Below, in pieces: positions 43,804-53,877 of a stretch of DNA of 64,000 nt (within the stretch, counting starts at the first letter, position 1; the number at the start of each line of letters is the position of its first letter). The position numbers were made by a program, and so were the translations under genes. This stretch comes from Asterias rubens (Eukaryota > Echinodermata > Asteroidea > Forcipulatida > Asteriidae). The stretch covers positions 6,456,146 through 6,520,145 of the forward strand of contig NC_047076.1 in NCBI RefSeq assembly GCF_902459465.1. Reading direction: 5' to 3'. The notes under the pieces are model-generated. The model worked only from the letters and a program-made list of their open reading frames with translations. It was not told the origin of the DNA and did no database searches.

Positions 43804-46800
43804 CTGCAAGACGCAAAAGAGACGGGACATATTCAGAAAAAAGTCAAAGTAGAGGCCTCACACTTACCGAGGCAACAAAAGCGATTGCCTCCATGCCACC
43901 TGGTCATTTCCTTGGTGCCCTTGAAATGCTACCATAGAAATTTACAATTTCTTCATAGGGTGCACTTTACCATGGAGAATTGTCTAAGTATTCAAATCCA
44001 ACATAAACGTAGTTGTACACAATTAAATTAATCTGTGAAAAATTTATTTCAAAATGTGGTTGCGTTATCAAGATGTTGTCAAAAATAAGTCTGGAGCGAA
44101 TATTTCCACGCAAAAAGAATAATCCCTATAGGAACACACAATCTGAGACGCTGCTGTACTATTCACTACAGAGGTTTTTATTGCCATTAATTTTGAGTAA
44201 TTACCAAACGTATTGACCCCTTGCACGCGAGTCACACGCGAGTTTACGTGAATTAACGCCACGTCGCCTAAAATGCGCTCTTCACTGCATAACGCACAGC
44301 ATAGAGTTATATATAAAAACGCACAGTGAAATTGCCCACCAGTATGGCGCATTCAAGATTTTTCTGATGATGACCTCAGGTGAATTGGGTCAATACAGGG
44401 AATTAAGGAGATGGATGCATGACTACAAAACTCACCTTGATAACTTTAGGTTTCTTCATGGATTGTTTGTAGAGATCTAATGAGGCAAGGTGACTCCTCC
44501 TCAAGACCATGTCTAAGGATGGTCCGATATTGTCCAACTCTACTCTCGGTGTCTTACTCCCAGACTTCTTCAGCTGGACCCTGTGACGATACACAAAGTG
44601 AAAATTAAAGAAAGGTAATTGATTGGTTTTGGGGGATTATGGTTTCATTGAAAATTCTCTTTAACAAATACATTTATTCACACAGATACAACTAAAACAT
44701 GCTGACATAAGACTTTACTATAATAATTAGTAAACTTGCAGGTACAACAATCTCTTTTGTTTAGCGTCTTGAACAGTAAACTCTGCTCTCCTGAAGACGA
44801 GCAGATTATACTGTGCGCAATGTCGAGCCAACACTCCCAGAAAAGAGATTAAATACATGGTTGTACCCAAAAGTTTACTATTTGTTATCGTTAATTTTTA
44901 ACGTTCACACCGTGCAAAGCTTCAAAAATCACTCATGATGGCATACTTTATCTAAAATTTAAAACCACAGTGGATAATATTGAAATTTCAGATAGTAGGT
45001 GGGTTGACTATATACTGTGTAAATGTATTCACCATGCTATATGATATCGCAGGCTGGCATATATTATCTATCTTCGCTGGAATAGTTTTGCATACCTGTA
45101 ATTTCTGACTAGGACTTTGCCGTTGACTGCCGTTACGCTAATGACATGCTCAAGCCCAGCAAGACGTACCTTCTTCACATCAGGTCCCCGAAAGAAATCT
45201 AGAATAGAGAAAAAACAGAGGAGGCATTCTCAGTGTCACTGTCTTTACTTAATCAGCATCAACTCAATCGTTGTCGACTGTAGATATTTTAAGTAAATCA
45301 GATGACTTCATTTTCTCAGATATGTGTGCCTAGGTGCTTTGTGTTTGTAAATTGTTGAATGAAATTATCTGATAGAATATTTTTGAACTCCATCAACAAT
45401 GAATTAAATACACCAATCAAAAGTGTGCATTGGCACACGAAATGCACAGAGTGAGTTCAAGTCAAAGTTTTAAGAAGTCTTGAACACAAGTTTGTAAATA
45501 ACTTATTACTGAAAAATGGGTGACCATAACTGCCTGTTTTTCATCATTCACTTCACTATCGTAGATTCACCATCACATGTACTAGTTAACCATCAAGTAA
45601 CTTTTGTAAATAAATAAACCGAGTCAGTTTCACATGTGCTTTATTACTTGACATTTAAAAGAAAAACTTGCATCCCTTTAAGGTGATCCCACGGCTGTCC
45701 CCACCCAGGTTGTATTATTGACTTGTGCGTGACCCAGGCCTCCAAATAACACACGTCACCCACAGCAAGTACCCTGTGCTTTTGCTGCGATGCCCTTTGC
45801 AAAGTTCCAATACAAATATACATTTTGCTCATAGTAGTGCCCCTCAGAAAAGGAAAATTGCTGTGCCCCATATGTCTAGATAGCTCAGATGGTAGAGCAT
45901 ACTTTCAAGTCCTTCTCCAGTCAAAATTTTTCTTTCTATGAAAAAGACTCTACCTTTTTTTCAAAATGGGCAAATATTTCTGCAATGTTGACAGGGTTGA
46001 AAAGAAACTTTTATTACCTATGAGTAGGTTTTTCAGTCTCTTGTATTCATGTTCTGTTTCAAAGGCATCCCCAGCAAAGACGAGACAGGGCTTGGTTCCT
46101 GACATGCACTTTGCACTCTGTAAATAGAAACATACTAAATTGTTAAAACAAAAGAAAGGAATAGTACCTAGTATATTTCACCTGAAGAAGCGATTGTTTT
46201 AATATGGGAGAAGAGATCAAACGCGACCAACTATTGACATTTCAGCAGGCCTGATACTTCACGGAGGCAACGGAGGCGATTGCCTCCGTTGCCCCTTGTC
46301 ATTGCCTTGGTGCCCTTGAAATGCTCCAGTAGAAATTTACAATTCCCTCATAGGGTGCCCTTTGCCAAAGAGAAAATGCCTTGGTGCCCTTACCCTTTCA
46401 AAAACGAAGCATACAGGCCTGTTTCAGGTTATCATAACGATGTTCACGATTCTCCCCTGGATTTATTTGGCATTCACACAAGACAATCATCATACAATAC
46501 AGGGCAAGACAATCATCAAAATGATTGTCCACGGTAACATACAATAGAGCCAGCAACACATGCCAGAAAAAAAGTTAACCTAATAACTGTGGCCTGGGGG
46601 CCTTTGTTTCCTATGCTACTGGCTTATAAAAAACATAGAGAGATGTTGAACATGATACTATTTTATATACAGCAGAAAAGGGTTGTGCTTGACTACTCCT
46701 CACCTTGATTTCATACATGGATGTGAACTTCTCCACGCCCAACTCCACCATGTCCAGAACTTGATGATCAAACATTCTCCCTGCACACAAAACATAAAGT

Positions 46801-47696
46801 GGCGTGTACAACTCAACTTTAGTAAATGTTTCATGAAATCATGCTGCTGCTCGAATGGTGCCGCGTGTGAAAAAGTATCACCATATTAAACCAGCCGTCG
46901 ATTTCACAAAGAGTTAGGACTCATCTTATCTCGAGTTAGGACGAGTAACTCTTTCTTACTTAGGATTAATCTTAAGATCTGCATGCTACAGTGCAGGGTT
47001 TGGACTCGTCCTAAGTCCTAAGATTAGTCTTAAGTTAGGAAGAGTTTTGTGAAATCGACGGCAGTCCTTCAGCAATTACACTGGCTGCTTGTTCGCAAGC
47101 GGATTTTGTTTAAGATTTTGTTGCCTACTTATAAAGCACTTCACGGGCTGGCACCTGACTACATTGCCGAATTATTGATTAGCCATAAGCCGATCCGGTC
47201 ACTAAGAGCTAGTAGCAAACTTCTCCTGAAACCTGCCACAACATCAACATCATATGGCGATAGATCATTCTCAGCTGCTGCTCCCAAACTTTGGAATGAG
47301 CTCCCAATGTCCGTAAGATGTGCTAAGTCATTAGATGTTTTTAAAACTTTGCTAAAGACCCATCTTTTTATCTGTAATTAAAACCTGTTTCCCTGACTGT
47401 GTATAGTTTCTGTGTAACTTTCAGCATTTACATGTAGGTATTTTAATCTGTTTGGCTTTTTATACTTGTAATTTTAACTTTTTAGTGTAAAGAGTAATTT
47501 TTCAGATCCTTTAGTTGTTTGTAGTATTTCTAATGGTTTCATTTAGGTAACAGCTGGTCTGGCCTAATTGTATAATTATTTGTTTTGGGCTTTAATTGGG
47601 GAATATATAAGTTTTTGTTTTCTTGTAATGCTTTTCATTTTGCTCCTAAGCGCTTAGAGGAATGCCAATTCATATTGCGCTATATAAATACTGTAC

Positions 47697-47748
<52 letters not shown>

Positions 47749-49371
47749 ATTATTATTATGATCAGAGTCCACTGGTGTGGGTTAATTAATCACTTAAGGG
47801 AGTTGGTGTTGAAGTATGCACAGCATGCAACTTACCAAATACTAAATTGTTTGGTCTTTTCTTGGAATGGCATGCAACTTACCAAATACTAAATTGTTTG
47901 GTCTTTTCTTGGAATGGCTGCCGAAGAGGAAGAGGGACGAGTCAAATTTCTTGGAAAAATGTTCCTGAAAGTAAATATAACATAAAGTCAAGGCAAAGAA
48001 GCTTTCAATGGGTTCAATTTAACCCATTAGGACCTAGGTTTAAAACATTTTGGTCAGCGAAGTTGCAAGGAAATAATGAAAGGAAAAACCCTTGTTACAC
48101 AAAATAATTTATGAGCTTTAAGGTGCTTGAGAAAGTCTTTCTCAGATTCAAATATTTAGGTGACAAATTTCCTCTTTCTCAAAAACTAAGTTACATCAGA
48201 GGGAGTCGCAATGTTTTGTAACTATCAACAGCTCTCCATTGCTCATGACAAAGTAAGATTTTATGCTATGTATTTTATCAAACAAGCCAATGCCTTAAAT
48301 GCAACACCATTTGTGCACTGTGTACCTGCTGGCGTATAGTTTATCTATCATTGGAATCAACAAATATTGAATTGTCACATAGGAGGAGATATCTTACCAG
48401 CTGGGTCCTGTCTTCAAACGGCCTCAACATGTTTTTCCTGTAGAAAAAAAAACATTTGTATGTTATTATTTACCATTTGAAAATCATGATAAATCAAGAT
48501 GTGGTTTCATCAGGCCCTTTTTCATAGGATCCTTTCATAGAACTGTTTTATATATTAAGCAGGTGTTGAAACTGTGCATGGTGGAAGTATAACTAAAAAA
48601 GGTTTGCGGTGAACATCTATTTTTGAGTTGTGTTGGTTCTGAAAAGAACCATTGGTTAACGACTCAACATTTCAATCAGTATGCTCTGATCGTCTTCAGG
48701 AGAATGCCGGACTCTGCTGCTGGATGCTGTGTAAGCTCAGTGGTGCGCAAAGGTGGAAACTCCTGAAGAAGATCAGAGCATACTAATCGATACGTTGAGC
48801 CAATAACCAACGGTTTCCGTCTATGCCTTTCACCTAGGAAAGGACCAAGGTTCGAATCCCACCTCAGACCAGAGCCTGGGAGTGGATTGGGCTTCAGCAA
48901 GTCTCCACCCGATCGTATGGGTTTGTCCCCCATTGGGGTTTTCCTCTAACATCTAAAACTGAGCATTTCATCTTGTTCCTATTCATCCTGTTATTGGCGC
49001 TACCTGGGGTGCGCTTTCGAAGCTGTAACCAGTAACTGTTTCACCCAATGGCCAGTGAACAACCATTCGCAAGTTCAACCGAAACAACTATTGCCGCGAA
49101 AACCCACCCAATGTAGTTGTGCTGTTGGATGTGTAATCAAATCAATAACATAAGGAAAGATAAACCTGCAATCATTGCCACTACACCTCCTCCCTGTTAC
49201 CTTTGCAGCATATTGCTGTCTGTCTTCTTAAGAGTGTACAACTCTTTCAGGACTCTTGTGATCGTCTCGCTTGTGTTGCCTCCTCGTATGAAGGTGCATT
49301 TCTTTGTGTTCTCAACCACCTTAGAGTCTCTCTTCACCAATGCACGTTTGGCGCGCTGCGTTTTGGGTTTC
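43612..49371 (-). CDS. RPF2: Ribosome production factor 2 (RPF2), lacking exon 1
   Basis: Nucleolar Brix-domain protein that, with RRS1, loads the 5S RNP (5S rRNA, RPL5, RPL11) into pre-60S particles. Exons on the complement are 49371-49201, 48437-48398, 47964-47883, 46780-46704, 46117-46018, 45198-45096, 44580-44436 and 43803-43612, all GT-AG and in phase. Together they encode about 302 residues (human 306). Conserved blocks are KPKTQRAKRALVKRDSKVVE, RPFEDRTQL, SLFLFGSHSKKRPNNLVFG, DHQVLDMVELGVEKF, FFRGPDV, and the Brix signature PRVELDNIGPSLDMVLRR. The tail is FGTKLGRIHMESQDLKNLQ and then basic. The first exon should be very short and end in AG at phase 2. A phase-compatible candidate at 50993-51039 does not resemble the family. 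Confidence 0.95.
43853..43985. mobile_element. MITE family D fragment
   Basis: Contains GAGGCAACAAAAGCGATTGC and GCCCTTGAAATGCTACCATA, matching family D. The termini are degraded. Confidence 0.5.
44213..44393. mobile_element. MITE family C, copy 3 (TA target)
   Basis: 181 bp with TA flanks and TTGACC/GGGTCAA ends, shortened internally. It sits against the end of a family A fragment (TAATTACCAAACG at about 44198), so it inserted into an older MITE. The RPF2 exon lies 43 bp further on. Confidence 0.7.
44436..44580 (-). CDS. RPF2: RPF2 exon with Brix signature
   Basis: VQLKKSGSKTPRVELDNIG through MKKPKVIK, 48 codons. Acceptor GTCACAG, donor AAG|GTGAGT. Confidence 0.96.
44728..44879. mobile_element. 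Palindromic MITE
   Basis: TAGTAAACTTGCAGGTACAA and CAATCTCTTTT at the left pair with AAAAGAGATTAAATACATGG and TTGTACCCAAAAGTTTACTA at the right. The loop has CTCTCCTGAAGACGAGCAGA, a motif also found near 48690. Confidence 0.65.
45096..45198 (-). CDS. RPF2: RPF2 exon
   Basis: FFRGPDVKKVRLAGLEHVIS through KVLVRNY, aligned to human FFRGPTVSNIRLAGLEYVLH. 103 bp, split codons at both ends. Confidence 0.95.
45878..45925 (+). mobile_element. tRNA-like SINE head, truncated
   Basis: TAGATAGCTCAGATGGTAGA then GCATACTTTCAAGTCCTTCT matches the 5' half of a tRNA including the A box. The 3' half is missing, so it is a SINE or tRNA fragment. Confidence 0.5.
46018..46117 (-). CDS. RPF2: RPF2 exon
   Basis: SAKCMSGTKPCLVFAGDAFE through YKRLKNLLI, like human NSKCPEGTKPMLIFAGDDF. 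Starts phase 0, ends phase 1. Confidence 0.95.
46246..46421. mobile_element. MITE family D, best copy
   Basis: Ends are CAGGCCTG at both termini, with TTTCAG on each side as a possible target duplication. The left part has CGGAGGCAACGGAGGCGATT followed by its inverted copy. Intronic in RPF2. Confidence 0.75.
46704..46780 (-). CDS. RPF2: RPF2 exon
   Basis: Completes GRMFDHQVLDMVELGVEK and FTSMYEIK, 77 bp. Acceptor GTGCAG, donor AAG|GTGAGG. Confidence 0.95.
46894..47062. mobile_element. MITE family B, best copy
   Basis: GCCGTCGATTTCACAAAGAG at the left is mirrored by GTTTTGTGAAATCGACGGC at the right. The arms are rich in GTTAGGACGAGTAACTC-type words. It abuts the LINE fragment that follows. 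Confidence 0.75.
47063..47755 (+). mobile_element. CR1/L2-like LINE, 3' part with (TTA)n tail
   Basis: An open frame to 47381 encodes the reverse transcriptase C-terminus: LQQLHWLLVRKRILFKILLP, TYKALHGLAPDYIAELL, RSLRASSKLLL, YGDRSFSAAAPKLWNELP, FKTLLKTHLF. A 3' UTR with GCGCTATATAAATACTG and a (TTA)n tail (about 47697-47755) follow. 5' truncated, so dead. It lies antisense inside an RPF2 intron. Confidence 0.88.
47824..47917. repeat. Perfect 47-bp tandem duplication spanning an exon end
   Basis: Copies 47824-47870 and 47871-47917 appear identical. Each holds the last 35 bp of the RPF2 exon, the splice donor (TTTG|GTAAGTTGCATG) and 10 bp of intron on the minus strand. Confidence 0.95.
47883..47964 (-). 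CDS. RPF2: RPF2 exon with duplicated donor
   Basis: EHFSKKFDSSLFLFGSHSK and RPNNLVF plus one base, using the first donor at 47882. The second, identical donor at 47835 would add 47 bp and shift the frame. Confidence 0.94.
48398..48437 (-). CDS. RPF2: RPF2 micro-exon
   Basis: 40 bp encoding KNMLRPFEDRTQL, equal to human KNITRPFEDQTSL. Acceptor TTCTACAG, donor CTG|GTAAGA. Confidence 0.93.
48649..48812. mobile_element. Palindromic MITE
   Basis: CCATTGGTTAACGACTCAAC and CAGTATGCTCTGATCGTCTT at the left pair with AGAAGATCAGAGCATACTAA and GAGCCAATAACCAACGG at the right. Intronic in RPF2. Confidence 0.7.
48815..48990 (+). mobile_element. tRNA-derived SINE, copy 2
   Basis: GCCTTTCACCTAGGAAAGGA, CCAAGGTTCGAATCCCACCT, CAGACCAGAGCCTGGGAG, then GGGTTTTCCTCTAACATCTA. 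Same layout as the SINE at 17868-18092, with a B-box and a shared body. Confidence 0.6.
49201..49371 (-). CDS. RPF2: RPF2 exon 2 (first recognised)
   Basis: KPKTQRAKRALVKRDSKVVE, then FIRGGNTSETITRVLKELY, TLKKTDSNMLQ. It closely matches the yeast and human N-terminus (KPKxxRAKRxLxKR). Starts in phase 2, so the start codon is in an upstream exon. Confidence 0.95.
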
Positions 49372-49404
49372 CTGTTTGAAAACAAATAGTAAAATAATAT
49401 TGAG

Positions 49405-50300
49405 GTACAAGATCGTCCAAGCGTGCAGGAATGGTTTTGCACCACTGACTGATCGTGCAGGAATGGTTTTGCGTGATCGGTCGATGATTTTCAGAACACA
49501 TCGTAGACATAATTCCCCCACGAATTGGAGCCATTCTTAAACTTTAAGAATGGGGGGATGGTAAATTTTTGCGTAATCGTCAGATTGGGATTGTGCCGGA
49601 GTGGATTTGCAAGATCTGTTGAGCAATCGGTGTGTACATACGTGCGGGATGTCTTATTTACCTTCAATGGTTTCAAGGCAGTGGACACTATTGGTAATTG
49701 GGAGAGGTTGATGGTATAAAACATTGTGAGAAACGGCCCCCTCTGAAGTGCCATAGTTTTTGAGAAAGAAGTAATTTTCCACGAATTTGATTTCGAGACC
49801 TCAAGTTTAGAACTTGAGGTCTCGAAATCAACCACTAAACGCACACAACTTCGTGTTGCAAGGGTTGTTTTTCTTTCATTATTATCTCGCAACTTCGATG
49901 ACCGATTGAGCTCAAATTTTCACAGGTTTGTTATTTTATGCATATGTTGAGATACACCAAATGTGAAGGCTAGTCTTTGACAATTACCAATAGTGTACGC
50001 TGCCTTTAAGGGTATATGAATGAACGACAATTAAAACTCCACTAGCGTTGCAACTTTAAGTTACACAATCAGTCAATCGCACAAACATAATTGTTTCGCG
50101 ATCGATACAGTATGATGTATCTATCACGCAAACCATTCCTGCACAAGTGGTGGTAGTCACAAAAACATATTCGGTGTGTAATCGATTGATAGCTACCTCT
50201 GGCTACAGCCACGCAAACAAAAGAACCTTGACCAGAGAGTCCAAAAGTATAGCGCAGCGTGATTTATCGCCCATATCGACCAATTGTGCCAAACATAGAC
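49405..50300. mobile_element. Broken copy of the CGATCG-rich foldback element
   Basis: GCGTGCAGGAATGGTTTTGC and GATCGTGCAGGAATGGTTTT at 49418-49475, and CAATCGCACAAAC, GCGCAGCGTGATTTATCGCC and AATTGTGCCAAACATA at 50070-50300, match the 39132 element. A family A MITE (49676-50005) is nested inside. Confidence 0.65.
49676..50005. mobile_element. MITE family A, copy 7
   Basis: 330 bp, with TTAA at the right (50006-50009) and TTCA at the left. It has the standard terminus and the central GAGACCTCAAG hairpin. Nested in the foldback relic. Confidence 0.8.
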
Positions 50301-50992
50301 ACATAAGATAAGAGTTGTGCTTGAACATATAAGACTAAGAGTAAGGCATCTGCTCTACTTAGAAAAGTAGAATAAGAAATGGCGTTAAGTCAAAAAAGTG
50401 GTTAAAAAAAATTAAAGTCACCTGGAAATATAATTTGTTTTCTTCAAACATATTAGAGTATATGTTTATGAACAATAAAATGATTTTTTGAGTAATTGTT
50501 TATAACGATTTATATGTTTAAAAAATAGATAAAGTTGTTTGGGGGTGACTCCGCCTATCCCCTTTTGTGACGTAAATCGAGGCAGACTTTGCCTCGATCG
50601 AACATTGAACGCACGTACGTGCAAGTACATGCAAGTCCTAGTCGTGAGTTTGTACATTTCGAAAAAAGTTTTTTTCTTGCATCTTTCTGGCAATGTCAAC
50701 CAGGCCGTGTATCGAGAATCCGGAATACACCACACATTTTGACATGAAGAGATAAATTTTTTTTTCTAATACATAACGCCATCCCAACAATTTTTCCAGC
50801 TAGTGGGAAGTCGAAGAAGGTACCTGAAAGACGTGACGAACCTAAAGGAGCATTTTGCCTACCGTGAAAAAAATTGGGTATTGTTTCAACTTTGACCGAG
50901 GGCATGTTTTAACCTTGCACCAAGTGTCACTATCTTGTGTTGGCACTGCATGCGATTCACCATGCTGGGTAATCCAAGTGAACCGTCCGCAC

Positions 50993-51039
50993 CTGTGCGG
51001 ACGGTAGTGTAACCACTGTAGTATAGTGTAAGCAGCCAT
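50993..51039 (-). CDS. Weak candidate for RPF2 exon 1
   Basis: An ATG at 51039 opens MAAYTILQWLHYRPH and ends CACAG|GTGCGG in phase 2, which would complete an Arg before KPKT. The peptide does not look like the family (yeast MIRTVKPK), and the donor is mediocre. Recorded only because start, donor and phase agree. Confidence 0.15.
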
Positions 51040-51199
51040 ACAGTAACGGAACACTAACAACAGTGCATACGTGCAGTCGGCTCCGTGACCTTACGCGTAG
51101 TTCTGTGTACAAAGTAATTAAACCGATCAGGTACCTAGACCACACATTTTCTCTTCAAACTACGCCACGAACAGCGCCCTCTCGGGTCAGGCCTACTTG

Positions 51200-51234
51200 A
51201 AAAAATTAGGGATCAAGTTGATCCCTAATTTTTT
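51200..51234. repeat. Perfect hairpin, 17-bp arms
   Basis: AAAAAATTAGGGATCAA and its exact reverse complement are separated by a single G. The T-rich end resembles a stem-loop with a T tract, but no transcript context is known. Confidence 0.85.
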
Positions 51235-53849
51235 AGAACCTTAGTTATTAGTTGTTTATTCATAATCATATTCCACTCATCATAACACATATTTTAGTGA
51301 CAAAAGCTTTATTTTGACAAAATACTTCTAAGTTACTTTAAATCTATTTCATGACATTTTCAATACTCTTTTTTTCTTTTCTTAGGAGACTTAGTTAAGC
51401 CAAATAAAAAAAATAATAGTCAAGTGTTTTTTTTATTGTTTAATCAATTATTTATCTTGATAATAACACACAAAAAGAGGGTGATGAACAAAAGGGATTT
51501 ATGCCACAAACTTACACAATTCGTTGCATGTTGTCGTTGCGTTGAAACTTGAAAGAGAACAAAATTTAGAACGTTATCAACCCTCCAACCCTTAAAACTT
51601 ATTAACTTCACGCACGTGTGATAAAACATATGGGGTGTTTAAATAGTCTGTGTACTACATCACAAATCCGCGTTTAGTCGTTTATTATCACGAGGAACAA
51701 GATCAAGTTGTAAAGCAGGCGATTGGTGGCGCTCTCTCAATTAATGAGGGCGCCACCACCGGGAAACGTACAGACTGAGTTAATTTTTGTTAGTGGTGGT
51801 TTTTGCAGTCAAATCGGTAGATTTTATAATTTAACCATGCAAATTTTTCATACAATAAATACGCATACGTAGTCTATGTCAAAGTGTGGTTTGACCTAGA
51901 CAAAAACGGAAATTATTTATTTAGCAACAGTCTCTTGAAACCCCACCAATCAACATACCAAAAGTTACAAAAAAGGAAATAGGGGAAATATTCACCTGCA
52001 TATGAAATACTGTACAAACGCCCGGTGTGGCTATCCTGGACAGAATATTATGCATAATAAAAAAATGCAGAAATTAAAAATGACCGATTTTGTCTATGTA
52101 CGGGGAGGCCCTGACTTATTATTGTGCCGTCAATTTATTTGCATGGGAAGTGTCTTTTGAAACCCTCACAAAGAAAGACAAGATGAAGAAGGGGTAGTTG
52201 AAATGACACTTTTTACATCATATTATTTGCACGTGCCTACGTCTATGATACATGCACAATGATTTTCGAAATACATTTGATCAGCAAAAAATCCATTTTT
52301 TGATGGCCGTCATTTGAAGTTGCCAATCCCCCCCCAACAAAATCTATCACGTGCAAGGCCTGCTTTTGGTACAATAATGTTTCAAACATGTTTGCATGGA
52401 TCTTCCCTGGATATGCCGGTGTCACATCAATACAACAATGATATCGTCCGGGAGATAACGTCTCCTTATGGGGGGGGGGGGGGGGGGGGGGGATTTCTGC
52501 TCATTAGAATTACCAGTTGCCACTGTCGTGCTTTCCAATAGGGAATTTCTTTTACAAATCGATTCAAAAAAGGAATCCTTCAAGACAACCGTCAGAAACA
52601 TTTTAGAGGATGGCAATTCTAATGTGCAGAAGAAGAACATTATTGCGGGGAGGGGAGGGAACACTCATCTCCGGGGACAGAATCTCCTGCCACACCGGCA
52701 AGCTTCAGACACTAGTTGAAACTTTTTGAAAACAAGTTTTTTTCCCAGCAAAATTTGTGAATATTTAGGCTCATGATTCGAACGATTACTCTTTTTAGCA
52801 AAATTTAATTCATTCTCGACCTTCACACGTGCTGTATTATGAACCCTTTTCAAAGCATTATTATTAGGCGGCCAGTTTGCCTCAACAAAGTTGGCCTATC
52901 CAATAATTATTCATAACATAGACACCCCAGAAAACTTCAACACAAGTAAACAACGAAAGCGCACACTGCTTGGATATCAAAGTCAGTAAGTGCACAACAC
53001 TGGTTACCAAACGACACTTGTTACTAACTTTAACATTTGCTGGAAACCAGTATAACCAGCCAAGAGCAATGCTTATGGAACTGTTTTGATGTAGTTATTT
53101 TTAGTTCAGCATGTGACTACCGTGAGGATATTTGCATAACGCATTCTGAAGTAGCCAATCAGTAGAAGGTTTGTCACAACTGTTGACCAATGGCAAGCCC
53201 TAAAACGGTTCCCCTAAAATTTTCGCAGACGACATTCAGCATTTTCTTAGTAGGTTGTGAAGGGGTCAGTATCCATTCGCACCAAGGGAAATAGGTTTAT
53301 ATTTTTTACATTTCAAAATAAAAATTAATATAAACATAGACTTTATCTTCCCCAAGCCATATTGAGAATACTTTACAAGCATTAATTAAGTTTTATATGA
53401 CAAAAGGTGAAATTTGAAGACTTTTTTAGTAACCGCGCAAGGATATAAATCCAGTGTGAATCGCCCTTTGGAATGAAAATGCAAAAGTGACTCCACAACC
53501 TGTTGCGCTTTTTCAGTTGCAGTTAAATTTTAATGCAGAACTAACTTTATTGAAATTCTGTGAGAATTTTATTTCTCATGAGTTTCCTTCTCTCAGGTTA
53601 TTTGTCGATTTTATTCTTAAACACTGACCGGAAAACGTTTGCTGATGGAGCTGGTGTCTTTTTTATCTCAGCGGAGGACAATATTTCCTGGAAAATTTCA
53701 ACAAAAAAGTCAGTCATTTCACGGGCATGACGGGACCAACATCAAGCTTACAATGAAATGTTATGGGCATGCAGGCTCATGAATGAGGAACACAGCGGAC
53801 AATTTCGGTGAGTTTTGAAAGCGTTGTAAACTGCGAGTGAATTGCAAAA
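51235..53849. other. Non-coding stretch
   Basis: No supported gene. It contains a 23-G run (52470-52492), a small GC-rich patch at 51730-51770 with an inverted GGTGGCGC/GCGCCACC pair, and AT-rich DNA. It may hold promoters of RPF2 and of a gene to the right. Confidence 0.35.
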
Positions 53850-53877
53850 ATGCCGAGAGAAACCGGAGGAATTTGGG
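53850..53877 (+). CDS. Possible first coding exon of an unknown gene
   Basis: An ATG with A at -3 opens MPRETGGIW and is followed by the good donor GGG|GTATGT. Nothing to the right continues it recognisably, so it could start a gene with a very long first intron, or be chance. Confidence 0.2.

Noticed and set aside
48676..48933. 85-residue minus-strand frame
   Set aside because: Spans a palindromic MITE and a SINE; no independent support.
52470..52492. 23-base G run, with a matching 23-base C run at 60666 and shorter ones at 3723, 21204 and 35087
   Set aside because: Simple homopolymers, length unreliable in assemblies; no further quadruplex-like clustering was seen.
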